DNA from: Acidobacteriota bacterium
GTDB taxonomy: Bacteria; Acidobacteriota; Blastocatellia; Pyrinomonadales; Pyrinomonadaceae
Direction: 5' to 3'
Length of the DNA stretch: 64,000 bases
Assembly: GCA_019639175.1 (NCBI GenBank)
Contig: JAHBSK010000001.1
Location: 124,001-188,000, forward strand
Made by a program: the position numbers and the translations under genes. Below are positions 1 through 6,333 of the stretch, in pieces. Numbering within the stretch: position 1 is the stretch's first letter; every line of letters starts with the position of its first letter. The notes under the pieces are model-generated. The model made no database searches. It saw only the letters and a list, made by a program, of their open reading frames with translations, and had not been told where the DNA came from.

Positions 1-839
1 AAGCGGCGGAATATATAAGATCGGAATATACGGGCGAGCCGAAGATCGCCATTGTACTCGGCAGCGGGCTTGGTGCGTTTGCCGATGAACTGGCGGATGC
101 CGTCGCGATACCTTACGAAGAGATACCGCATTTTGCGAGGTCAACGGTCGAAGGCCACGCGGGACGGCTTGTACTGGGAAAGGTTGGGAACACTGATGTC
201 GTTGTCCAGCAGGGACGGTTTCATTTTTATGAAGGCTGGTCGATGGAGCAGGTCATGTTCCCGATGCGCGTTTTTGGGCGGCTGGGCATCACGTCGGTGA
301 TACTGACCAACGCCGCCGGCAGCGTAAGGCCGGGAATGAAACCCGGCGACCTGATGCTGATCTCGGATCATTTGAACATGATGGGCGTGAATCCGCTTCG
401 CGGGCCGAATGACGAGCGTTTCGGAGTTCGCTTTCCCGATATGACAAATGTTTATGATACTGAGCTTCAGAAAATAATTGACGGAGCCGCGAACGAGATA
501 GCTGCCGAGCGCCACACCGGAGGAAAGGATAAAGAGCCGAGAGATTTTCTTCAACGCGGAATCTACTGCGCGCTTTCCGGCCCGACGTATGAAACCCCGG
601 CGGAGGTCAGGCTTTACCGCCAGCTCGGCGCCGACGCCGTGGGAATGTCCACCGTGCCGGAGGCAATAGCCGCCCGCCATCAGGGCATCCGCGTGGCAGG
701 CATTTCGTGCATCACCAATTTTGCCGCAGGCATGACCGATGACGGCATCAACCATGCTGAGGTAATGGAAACCGGAGCGCGCGTGGCGGATATTTTCAAG
801 GAACTTTTGCGGCGCGTTATCCTGCGGATAAGTCATTAG
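1..839 (+). CDS. punA: Purine nucleoside phosphorylase, 5' truncated by window edge
   Basis: Phosphorolysis of purine (deoxy)nucleosides to free base and (deoxy)ribose-1-phosphate in the cytoplasm. The reading frame is open from base 3; the N-terminus lies outside the window. Visible PNP family I motifs in order: the phosphate-binding GSGLG (about 60-74), EGHAG, LTNAAGS, SDHLN, the purine-site stretch SGPTYETPAE, GADAVGMSTVPE and ITNFAAG. The Asn in ITN and the Glu in YETPAE are the residues expected for 6-oxopurine recognition in trimeric enzymes. The final codons (RISH) fall inside a repeat arm at 831-860, so the native C-terminus may have been altered by an insertion. It starts a salvage group with udk and cdd on the same strand. 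Confidence 0.93.
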   Translation, partial: AAEYIRSEYTGEPKIAIVLGSGLGAFADELADAVAIPYEEIPHFARSTVEGHAGRLVLGKVGNTDVVVQQGRFHFYEGWSMEQVMFPMRVFGRLGITSVILTNAAGSVRPGMKPGDLMLISDHLNMMGVNPLRGPNDERFGVRFPDMTNVYDTELQKIIDGAANEIAAERHTGGKDKEPRDFLQRGIYCALSGPTYETPAEVRLYRQLGADAVGMSTVPEAIAARHQGIRVAGISCITNFAAGMTDDGINHAEVMETGARVADIFKELLRRVILRISH

Positions 840-860
840 TCATTTGTCCTTTGTTCTTGG
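831..860. repeat. Left arm of inverted repeat around four-helix-bundle gene
   Basis: The arm contains GTCATTTGTCCTT at 839-851, the exact reverse complement of AAGGACAAATGAC at 1297-1309. It covers the punA stop codon and precedes the 906-1319 gene. See the right arm at 1261-1311. Confidence 0.7.
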
Positions 861-905
861 CAGATCAGATCGGGTTTGTAAATTGTGTAAAGACCTAAAG
901 GCAGT

Positions 906-1319
906 ATGCCCAAAACAAATTTCCAAAATCTTAGGGTTTATCAGTTGGCTGAAAAGCTGTCTGATGTGGTCTGGGAGATGGTTATTTGCTGGGACAGTTT
1001 TGCAAAAGATACTATAGGGAAACAACTGGTAAAATCGACAGATTCGGTCGGGGCGAACATTGCAGAAGGTGAAGGCCGAGGCAGTTATCAGGACAATCGC
1101 CGGTTTGTAAGGATCGCCAGAGGGTCCCTTCAAGAGACTCAGCATTGGCTCCGTAGAGCATTCAAGCGGGGTTTGGTGTCGCAGGAACAGATAGCGGTCA
1201 TAAAACCGATCATCGAACAGTTATCACCGACCTTAAATGCGTATCTAAGATCAATAGGAATGACCAAAGATAAACAAAGGCCAATGACGAATGACCAAGG
1301 ACAAATGACACAAAAATGA
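906..1319 (+). CDS. Four-helix-bundle protein (S23/IVS-Avd-like family)
   Basis: A 137-residue, all-helical small basic protein of the family first seen in 23S rRNA intervening sequences and related to the Avd accessory proteins of diversity-generating retroelements. Family signs: the N-terminal NLRVYQLAEKLSD helix, the conserved KSTDSVGANIAEGEGR segment (about 44-59) and a C-terminal helix rich in Leu and Ile. Its molecular role is not established. The last roughly 20 residues (after SIGMTK) are encoded by a low-complexity ATGAC-type repeat, and the stop TGA overlaps the udk start in ATGA. It separates punA from udk, and inverted repeats flank it, so I infer an inserted unit. No reverse transcriptase or rRNA is near. 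Confidence 0.85.
   Translation: MPKTNFQNLRVYQLAEKLSDVVWEMVICWDSFAKDTIGKQLVKSTDSVGANIAEGEGRGSYQDNRRFVRIARGSLQETQHWLRRAFKRGLVSQEQIAVIKPIIEQLSPTLNAYLRSIGMTKDKQRPMTNDQGQMTQK
1261..1311. repeat. Right arm of inverted repeat, ATGAC-rich
   Basis: Imperfect ATGAC/CAAAG units encode the tail of the four-helix-bundle protein. AAGGACAAATGAC (1297-1309) is an exact inverted match to 839-851. Together with the left arm it bounds a segment of about 480 bases inserted between punA and udk. Confidence 0.65.
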
Positions 1320-1957
1320 TAATCGGAATTTGCGGAGGAACAGGATCTGGGAAAACGACGATTGCGCGCGCCATTGTTGAGGCGGTCGGCGACGGCAATG
1401 TCGTTTTGGTCGAGCAGGATTCGTATTACAGAAATCTGGCGGATATGCCGCTGGACGAACGGCATCAGGCAAATTTTGACCATCCTGATTCCATCGACAG
1501 CGATATGCTGGTCAATCATCTGATGCGGCTGAAGCAGGGCCTGACGGCGGAGATGCCGCTATATGATTTTAAGACACACACGCGGAGCGACCGCATAGAG
1601 ATAATTGAGCCGAAACCGGTCGTGATCGTCGAGGGCATTTTGATATTTGCCGAACCGCGCGTGCTCGACCTTTTGGACGTGCGGGTCTATGTCGATACGC
1701 CTGATGACATTCGGTTTATTCGCCGCCTGAAACGCGACATTGCCGAACGCGGCCGGACGGTCGAATCGGTTATCGAGCAATATTACCGAACGGTGCGTCC
1801 GATGCACTTTGAATTTGTTGTGCCATCCAAACGCCACGCGGACATCATCATACCCGAAGGCGCGAACACCGGCATAACCGTTGATTTTCTGTGCAGCATG
1901 GTCCGCGAAAAACTGACCGAACAGCAGGCGGAAACACGACCGGCGGGAAGTGTGTAA
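1316..1957 (+). CDS. udk: Uridine kinase
   Basis: Phosphorylates uridine and cytidine to UMP and CMP in pyrimidine salvage. At 213 residues it has the usual family length. Walker A GGTGSGKT lies at residues 7-14, DSYYR at 35-39, and FDHPD and YDFKTHTR substrate-site segments follow; the LID-like helix RRLKRDIAERGR comes later. The ATG overlaps the stop of the preceding gene (ATGA), which would couple translation. Neighbours punA and cdd also act in nucleoside salvage, so the original order was probably punA-udk-cdd. The last residues (QQAETRPAGSV) look unstructured. Confidence 0.95.
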   Translation: MIIGICGGTGSGKTTIARAIVEAVGDGNVVLVEQDSYYRNLADMPLDERHQANFDHPDSIDSDMLVNHLMRLKQGLTAEMPLYDFKTHTRSDRIEIIEPKPVVIVEGILIFAEPRVLDLLDVRVYVDTPDDIRFIRRLKRDIAERGRTVESVIEQYYRTVRPMHFEFVVPSKRHADIIIPEGANTGITVDFLCSMVREKLTEQQAETRPAGSV

Positions 1958-2028
1958 CTAACGTGGACGAACGTCCTCGTTCATCCCGGATCACTTATCG
2001 GGAGAATGATGCGGATATGTTTCTTTTT

Positions 2029-2092
2029 CTTTGCGGTCTTCGCGGCTTTGCGTGGAAAAAAGTCTTCACGCCAAGACGCAAAACACGCAAAG
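2029..2092. repeat. Intergenic imperfect palindrome (CTTTGCG/CGCAAAG family)
   Basis: In the 188-base gap between udk and cdd, CTTTGCG (2029-2035) pairs with CGCAAAG (2086-2092), with further inner complementarity (GCGGCTTTGCG against CAAGACGCAAA). It would form a long imperfect hairpin in RNA. Comparable palindromes with CACAGA and GACGC words occur at 10947-11020, 14910-15071, 29498-29585 and 51804-51903. Confidence 0.6.
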
Positions 2093-2145
2093 TAAGAAAT
2101 GTGGAGAAAAAAATCACTGCCGTTCAAATAGGATTTATTTGTTAG

Positions 2146-2550
2146 ATGGTAAATATGGTAAATAAAGAACAAGGTCTGATAGCCGCCGCCAAAAATGTTC
2201 GCGAAAATGCGTTCGCGCCTTATTCGGGATTTCGGGTAGGAGCGGCCGCCCTCGGCGATGACGGTGTTATATACACCGGCTGCAATGTCGAATCGGCCAC
2301 CTATGCCCTGACGCTGTGTGCCGAGCGCAACGCAATTTTTAAGGGCGTTTCCGGGGGCGTAAAACGCTTTACCGCCATCGCCGTTGTTGCCGATACAGAT
2401 AAACTTACACCGCCTTGCGGATCGTGCCGCCAAATAATCTGGGAATTTTGCGGCGATGTTCCGGTAACGATGTCAAACCTCAACGGCAAAACCGAAACCG
2501 TCCAAATGAGCGAATTATTACCGAGGGCTTTTGATTCATCATTTTTATAG
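2146..2550 (+). CDS. cdd: Cytidine deaminase
   Basis: Zn-dependent hydrolytic deamination of cytidine and deoxycytidine to uridine and deoxyuridine. 134 residues, the short homotetrameric class. CNVE (46-49) binds the ribose. The catalytic Zn site is C58-A-E60 with C91 and C94 in PCGSC; E60 is the proton shuttle. Two in-frame ATGs are possible (2146 and 2155). Neither has a clear ribosome binding site, and the second gives a more typical N-terminus. It is the third salvage gene after punA and udk. Confidence 0.95.
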   Translation: MVNMVNKEQGLIAAAKNVRENAFAPYSGFRVGAAALGDDGVIYTGCNVESATYALTLCAERNAIFKGVSGGVKRFTAIAVVADTDKLTPPCGSCRQIIWEFCGDVPVTMSNLNGKTETVQMSELLPRAFDSSFL

Positions 2551-2578
2551 GGCAAGTCAATAAAATCAATAACTTGCC
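2551..2578 (+). terminator. Weak hairpin after cdd
   Basis: GGCAAGT (2551-2557) and ACTTGCC (2572-2578) form a 7-bp stem right after the cdd stop codon. There is no T-run behind it, so it may only protect the 3' end or terminate weakly. Confidence 0.35.
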
Positions 2579-2590
2579 GCTGCAAATCAT

Positions 2591-2645
2591 CCACCAAGTG
2601 GACGATATTCAGCCACTGAACGGATGATTTTCAGCCATTTAATGG
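2591..2645. repeat. Three 11-bp palindromes phased at 22 bp upstream of DUF4143 gene
   Basis: CCACCAAGTGG (2591-2601), CCACTGAACGG (2613-2623) and CCATTTAATGG (2635-2645) start exactly 22 bases apart, two helical turns. The sequence between them repeats as well (GATATTCAG against GATTTTCAG). The array ends next to a promoter-like pair (TTGATT 2646-2651, TATACT 2671-2676) and the start of the ATPase gene, so it resembles an operator for a dimeric, cooperatively binding regulator. Confidence 0.6.
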
Positions 2646-2681
2646 TTGATTTGTATCGAAAATATCCGTTATACTCATTCT

Positions 2682-3926
2682 GTGTTTAGTCGTCACATGA
2701 CAGAATCGATAAAACAGGCATTGGCTGAAAGTCCTGTTGTCCTGCTTATAGGTGCGAGACAGTCCGGCAAAAGTACGCTTGTCCGCAATCTGGGGCCTGA
2801 AGATCATCAGCCTTTATATCTGACGTTTGACGATCTGACACTGCTTTCATCCGCAAGTGCAAATCCGCAGGCCTTTTTAGATTCAGTTCAAAAACCCGTT
2901 ATCTTTGATGAGATCCAGCGGATACCGGACCTGTTGATCCACATTAAGAAAAGTGTTGATGAAGATCGGAAACCGGGCAGTTATTTGTTGACCGGTTCCG
3001 CAAATGTGCTTGCGTTGCCGATGGCGGCTGATTCGCTGGTCGGCAGAATGGATGTCATCAAATTATTTCCGTTATCGCAAGGCGAGATAAACGGGCAAAA
3101 AGAATCTTTCATAGACATGGTTTGCTCCGACAACTTTGCATTGCCTGGGAAGACAGATAAAGAAGACCGCGAACATTTTTTTGACCGGATATTTACGGGC
3201 GGCTTTCCCGAGGCCGTGCAACGAACATCCAAAGCCGGACGCGACAGGTGGTTCAGGGCTTATACGACCACATTGCTGCAGCGTGATATGCGGGACCTTG
3301 CAAATATCGAAGGTGCCGCAGATTTGCCGCGGCTTTTGTCGGTATTGGCGGCAAGGAGCGGCGGACTGGTCAATTTTGCCGATATTTCGCGCTCAACCGC
3401 CATCACACAAACAACGCTTAAACGATATATCGCGCTTCTTGAACAGTTGTTTCTGATAGACTTTCTTCCGGCGTATTCTGCAAACCTGACAAAGCGTTTG
3501 ACCAAGGCCCCAAAGCTTTATTTTTCAGACACGGGAATATTGTCCTATCTGATCGGAGCAAATTGGCAAAAGATGCTGGTTGAGAACACGATGGCCGGAA
3601 CTTTGGTTGAGAACTTTGTGGTCAATGAACTGAAAAAACAAGCCGGGTGGAATGAGACAAATGTGACCATGTATCATTTTCGAACCACGAACAATGAAGA
3701 GGTCGATATTATTTTGGAAATGCCCGGTGGCGACGTTGTCGGAATCGAAGTAAAATCAGGTGCCAGTATTGGCAAAGACGCATTCAAGGGACTGAAAGTA
3801 TTAAAGGAAAACCTCGGCAAAAAATTCAAACGCGGCATAGTTCTATACACCGGCGAAATAAGCACCGCTTTTGACAACGATATGTTTGCATTGCCAATAC
3901 AAACGATGTGGGCAGAACAAAATTGA
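2682..3926 (+). CDS. DUF4143-type AAA ATPase
   Basis: P-loop ATPase with a C-terminal DUF4143 region. From a GTG start at 2682 the product is 414 residues. Walker A is GARQSGKST (about 24-32), Walker B PVIFDEIQ, and a sensor-like LLTGSAN follows. A winged-helix-like middle (FADISRSTAITQTTLKRYI) leads to the C-terminal EVDII...GIEVKSG pattern, reminiscent of a PD-(D/E)XK nuclease core. The family is common in accessory DNA and its physiological role is not established. ATG at 2697 and TTG at 2646 are alternative starts. There is no Shine-Dalgarno, and the -10-like TATACT is so close that the mRNA could be nearly leaderless. Phased palindromes lie just upstream. Confidence 0.85.
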   Translation: MFSRHMTESIKQALAESPVVLLIGARQSGKSTLVRNLGPEDHQPLYLTFDDLTLLSSASANPQAFLDSVQKPVIFDEIQRIPDLLIHIKKSVDEDRKPGSYLLTGSANVLALPMAADSLVGRMDVIKLFPLSQGEINGQKESFIDMVCSDNFALPGKTDKEDREHFFDRIFTGGFPEAVQRTSKAGRDRWFRAYTTTLLQRDMRDLANIEGAADLPRLLSVLAARSGGLVNFADISRSTAITQTTLKRYIALLEQLFLIDFLPAYSANLTKRLTKAPKLYFSDTGILSYLIGANWQKMLVENTMAGTLVENFVVNELKKQAGWNETNVTMYHFRTTNNEEVDIILEMPGGDVVGIEVKSGASIGKDAFKGLKVLKENLGKKFKRGIVLYTGEISTAFDNDMFALPIQTMWAEQN

Positions 3927-3935
3927 CGAATAGTT

Positions 3936-4283
3936 ATGCCAAAATTTAATGATCTTAACTTGGAAGACTGGCGTGAGAGCGACGTAAATGTTGATTCGCT
4001 TTGGCTGATCGGCGAGCGCTCTAAATCAGGCAAGCATAAGAATATTTACCACGGAAATTTTATTCCGCAGATCCCATACCAGTTATTAACGCGATATACG
4101 AAACAGGATGATGTCGTTTTAGAACCGTTTATGGGCAGCGGCACAACGCTCTTCAAGGCGAAGATATTTCGCGAAGGTCGAAACGATCTCCGGCTATTGA
4201 ATTCATTCTCTTCAGGAATTGATTTTATAGAATTGCCTAGATCAATTGGCTTCGTAATTCAAAAGTCTCGCGTTCCGAATTGA
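3936..4283 (+). pseudogene. Truncated DNA methyltransferase (N-terminal part only)
   Basis: The first 80 or so residues match site-specific DNA methyltransferases of the type that start with a SLWLIGERSKSGKH segment and NFIPQIPYQLL, followed by the SAM-binding motif LEPFMGSGTTL (about 62-72). After AKIFREGRN the homology stops. The last 30 residues are simply the antisense of the neighbouring nuclease-like gene's 3' end, with which it converges. The catalytic (D/N)PP(Y/W) motif and the rest of the fold are missing, so it should be inactive. I infer a deletion at the join of a restriction-modification pair. Confidence 0.7.
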
Positions 4284-4980
4284 AGAGTTTTTCAACCTTT
4301 TCATAAGTCCAAAACTGAACCTGCTTTTCGATAGGCTTAAAGCTTGGTTGTTTCAGAATATTCTTGAATTCGTTTTCTCTTTTAGCCGGAGCAACGACAA
4401 ACATCGAAGTCTTAAAATCTACCAATTCCATAAATTTGGACAAGCCGTTTTTAATATCCGTGCTGTTTTCGACCTCAAAAACTCTCGAAGGCATGCCGCG
4501 TTCATTGAACCATGACACATCAATGTTTCTCGTTCGCTTTACGATCCGGTCATAAGTAAATTTCGGAAATTCTTCAAGAGAAGAAAGCTCGCCCAATTTT
4601 TGGCTGAGGTATTGTTTCTTCTTGTCCGGCGTAAACGTTCGGTATTGATAATATTGTCCAAGTTGTAGAAGCAATGCCTGCATCGAAACGTGGGTCAGGT
4701 TTTCTTTCTGTTCTGCTGTCTGAGTTGTAGGATTTACATCTTTTGGAAGTGAGTCGAATGTATCAACAAGCGTATATAATCCCGGAACGAGTTTGTAAAA
4801 TCGTTTATCTCGCTGAACTCGTTCATCAATGGTCTTATGCGGAGTCAGTCCTTTAATTTCGTTGTGCTCCGCATAAATTAACGGGGCTTCTTCGTGAAGA
4901 AGTTTAAGAGTTGCAATGTTATCATTGCGACGTATAACTTTTTCTATCGCATCTGACCAAGTAAAGTTATTCTTTTTCAT
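4237..4980 (-). CDS. HARE-HTH restriction-endonuclease-like protein
   Basis: Probable nuclease of a restriction-modification module. From the ATG at 4980 it has 247 residues. Residues 1-70 fit a HARE-HTH winged helix: FTWSDAIEKVI, then TPHKTIDERVQRDKRFYKLVPGLYTL, a DNA-binding module known from restriction enzymes and chromatin proteins. The C-terminal half carries RVFEVENSTDIKNGLSKFMEL followed by a strand FVVAP, which could be the E-x-E core of a PD-(D/E)XK-like fold. The frame continues 34 codons upstream (to 5082), so an earlier start is possible. Its partner methyltransferase at 3936 is truncated. If the nuclease were active it would have no visible protection here, so it may be silent or recruited to another role. 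Confidence 0.65.
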   Translation of the reverse strand: MKKNNFTWSDAIEKVIRRNDNIATLKLLHEEAPLIYAEHNEIKGLTPHKTIDERVQRDKRFYKLVPGLYTLVDTFDSLPKDVNPTTQTAEQKENLTHVSMQALLLQLGQYYQYRTFTPDKKKQYLSQKLGELSSLEEFPKFTYDRIVKRTRNIDVSWFNERGMPSRVFEVENSTDIKNGLSKFMELVDFKTSMFVVAPAKRENEFKNILKQPSFKPIEKQVQFWTYEKVEKLFNSERETFELRSQLI

Positions 4981-5100
4981 TTCAATTTTCGTGTCCAACT
5001 GACTCTTTGCATGACCCAGTAGATTATACTCGTCATTCGATCTGGATAGAAATCTATGTACTCCGTTGTCGATCTGCCTCACAGTCGATATAGAGGGCGT

Positions 5101-5352
5101 TTATACAAACAGATTTCTGTTTAAGTCGTCATCACTCTGACATTCCTGGCATCTCACAGGAGCGCCACGGTTCGTTGCTTCCGGTATTGGTTCGCCGCAA
5201 TCAAAGCAGTTGTAGCCATTATCGAGAAAAAACGTTGAAATGGTATCCATATCCCAATACTCCATGTTGTCATACCGTTCGAGAAGGTCTTCTTTAAGTA
5301 TGCCAAGAAGCAATGAATAATGTTCGTTGGTTAGCTGCGGGAAATGGTTCAT
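5101..5352 (-). CDS. Small zinc-ribbon protein, downstream gene of a coupled pair
   Basis: 83 residues from the ATG at 5352, which overlaps the stop of the upstream gene as ATGA and so sets the start. The N-terminal half is acidic and helical (HFPQLTNEHYSLLLGILKEDLLERYD). The C-terminal half has a four-Cys site (CFDCGEPIPEATNRG...CQEC) like a DksA/TraR-type or zinc-ribbon fold. I do not recognise the family. Co-translation with the next zinc-ribbon gene suggests that the two proteins act together. Confidence 0.6.
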   Translation of the reverse strand: MNHFPQLTNEHYSLLLGILKEDLLERYDNMEYWDMDTISTFFLDNGYNCFDCGEPIPEATNRGAPVRCQECQSDDDLNRNLFV

Positions 5353-5660
5353 CGCAACGCTGGCCTCCCGTAGCCGCAATTCTCACAAATTGCATGTTCT
5401 TCAAGGTTCCTGCCGTCTATATCAAACATCATGTATTCTAAGGGGGTGCCATCACAGTGAGGACACGTTTCGGTCAATTCAGTCTCATGATAATCGATGA
5501 CTTCCAGCATTTCAGTTTCCCCATCGAGATAAACTGGTTCTGTCTCGCCAAGCTCTACTCTTGGATCGATCAAAGCAACAACTATATAACGTCGTAAAGT
5601 TTCAGCATCAAGTGTCGATTCAATCGCTGCTTTTATGGTTAGATCATATACTCTGTTCAT
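5349..5660 (-). CDS. Small acidic zinc-ribbon protein, upstream gene of a coupled pair
   Basis: 103 residues, strongly acidic, with CPHCDGTPLEY and CENCGYGRP forming a likely four-Cys zinc site about 24 residues apart. The N-terminal MNRVYDLTIKAAIESTLDAETLRRYIVVAL looks helical. No known family recognised. It overlaps the next gene by four bases (ATGA at 5349-5352). The pair lies between remnants of two methyltransferases, so it may belong to a decayed defence island, but no function can be assigned. Confidence 0.6.
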   Translation of the reverse strand: MNRVYDLTIKAAIESTLDAETLRRYIVVALIDPRVELGETEPVYLDGETEMLEVIDYHETELTETCPHCDGTPLEYMMFDIDGRNLEEHAICENCGYGRPALR

Positions 5661-5781
5661 TTTATTCTAGCTACACAGTAAAGTTGATGACCGCTTTAAG
5701 TGAAGTAAATACATGACTTATCATGCTTCCCGAAAGATGTCTAGGACGCAACAGAAAAAATCTGATACCATCGCTTATTGA

Positions 5782-6087
5782 GATGCTCGTTCGCCGGCGG
5801 GAAAGACAGGGCTTAGGAAATATGAACGCTCGGGTTGGTGTGTCAGAAGCAAGGTCAAGGGCGTATTTGAAGATATTATCCGAGAGGCGAGGTTTAAATA
5901 CATCTTTCTGTCATATAACAACGAAGGCCTGATGAGCATTGATGATGTAAAACATATAATGTCGCAATACGGCAGATATGATCTGATCCAAACCGATTAT
6001 CAGCGGTTTAAAGCGGACAAGACCGAAGCCCGCAATCATAAGGCGGACTCTACCGTCGAATATCTGCACGTGCTTGAAAAATATTGA
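5782..6087 (+). pseudogene. C-terminal remnant of a D12-class adenine-N6 DNA methyltransferase
   Basis: This frame is open from 5782 to the stop at 6085-6087 but has no credible start. It reads KTGLRKYERSGWC, then IFLSYNNEGLMS and DYQRFKADKTEARNHKAD followed by STVEYLHVLEKY, the conserved C-terminal segment of Dam-like D12 methyltransferases. The N-terminal SAM-binding and catalytic DPPY parts are absent. The bases from 5661 to 5781 hold no recognisable coding sequence. It is therefore a decayed gene fragment and, with 3936-4283, the second damaged methyltransferase within 2 kb. Confidence 0.7.
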
Positions 6088-6108
6088 TTCGGACTAATTT
6101 ATAGAAGA

Positions 6109-6333
6109 ATGAGCAGAATTAGTGAAATAACAAATGCCAGGTTAGATCGCACCAAATTTGCGGTATTTGACAGTTTTGAAGATTCGAAGCAGTCAGAGCG
6201 CGAATACTGGAGGTCATGTACTCCCGAGGAACGTCTGACCGCATTGGAGATGCTTAGGAAAGCCACGTTTGGATATGATGAAAATGAGCGCGGGCCTAAA
6301 GGATTTTTCGAAGTGGTTGAACGGGAAAAATGA
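6109..6333 (+). CDS. Small antitoxin-like protein of unknown function
   Basis: 74 residues with AVFDSFEDSKQSEREYWRSC, then TPEERLTALEMLRKATFGYD and a terminal EVVER. The FDSFEEA..EYW...TPEERL..LE.LR layout matches small proteins that usually precede a nucleotidyltransferase-like toxin partner. Here the partner is missing and the gene instead overlaps the start of an exported amidohydrolase by four bases (ATGA at 6330-6333). It may be an orphan antitoxin left from a lost module. Assignment is by pattern only. Confidence 0.55.
   Translation: MSRISEITNARLDRTKFAVFDSFEDSKQSEREYWRSCTPEERLTALEMLRKATFGYDENERGPKGFFEVVEREK

Noticed and set aside
141..836. Long open frame antisense to punA
   Set aside because: It is the shadow of a clear PNP gene; its translation is rich in His/Arg and matches no fold.
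906..1319. Diversity-generating retroelement (the four-helix-bundle family is related to Avd)
   Set aside because: No reverse transcriptase and no template/variable repeat pair nearby.
2578..2653. CRISPR-like array
   Set aside because: Only about three 22-bp units with no spacers between them and no cas genes; better explained as phased operators.
5723..5932. Small 69-residue gene on the plus strand
   Set aside because: It overlaps out of frame the methyltransferase remnant, which has clear family motifs.
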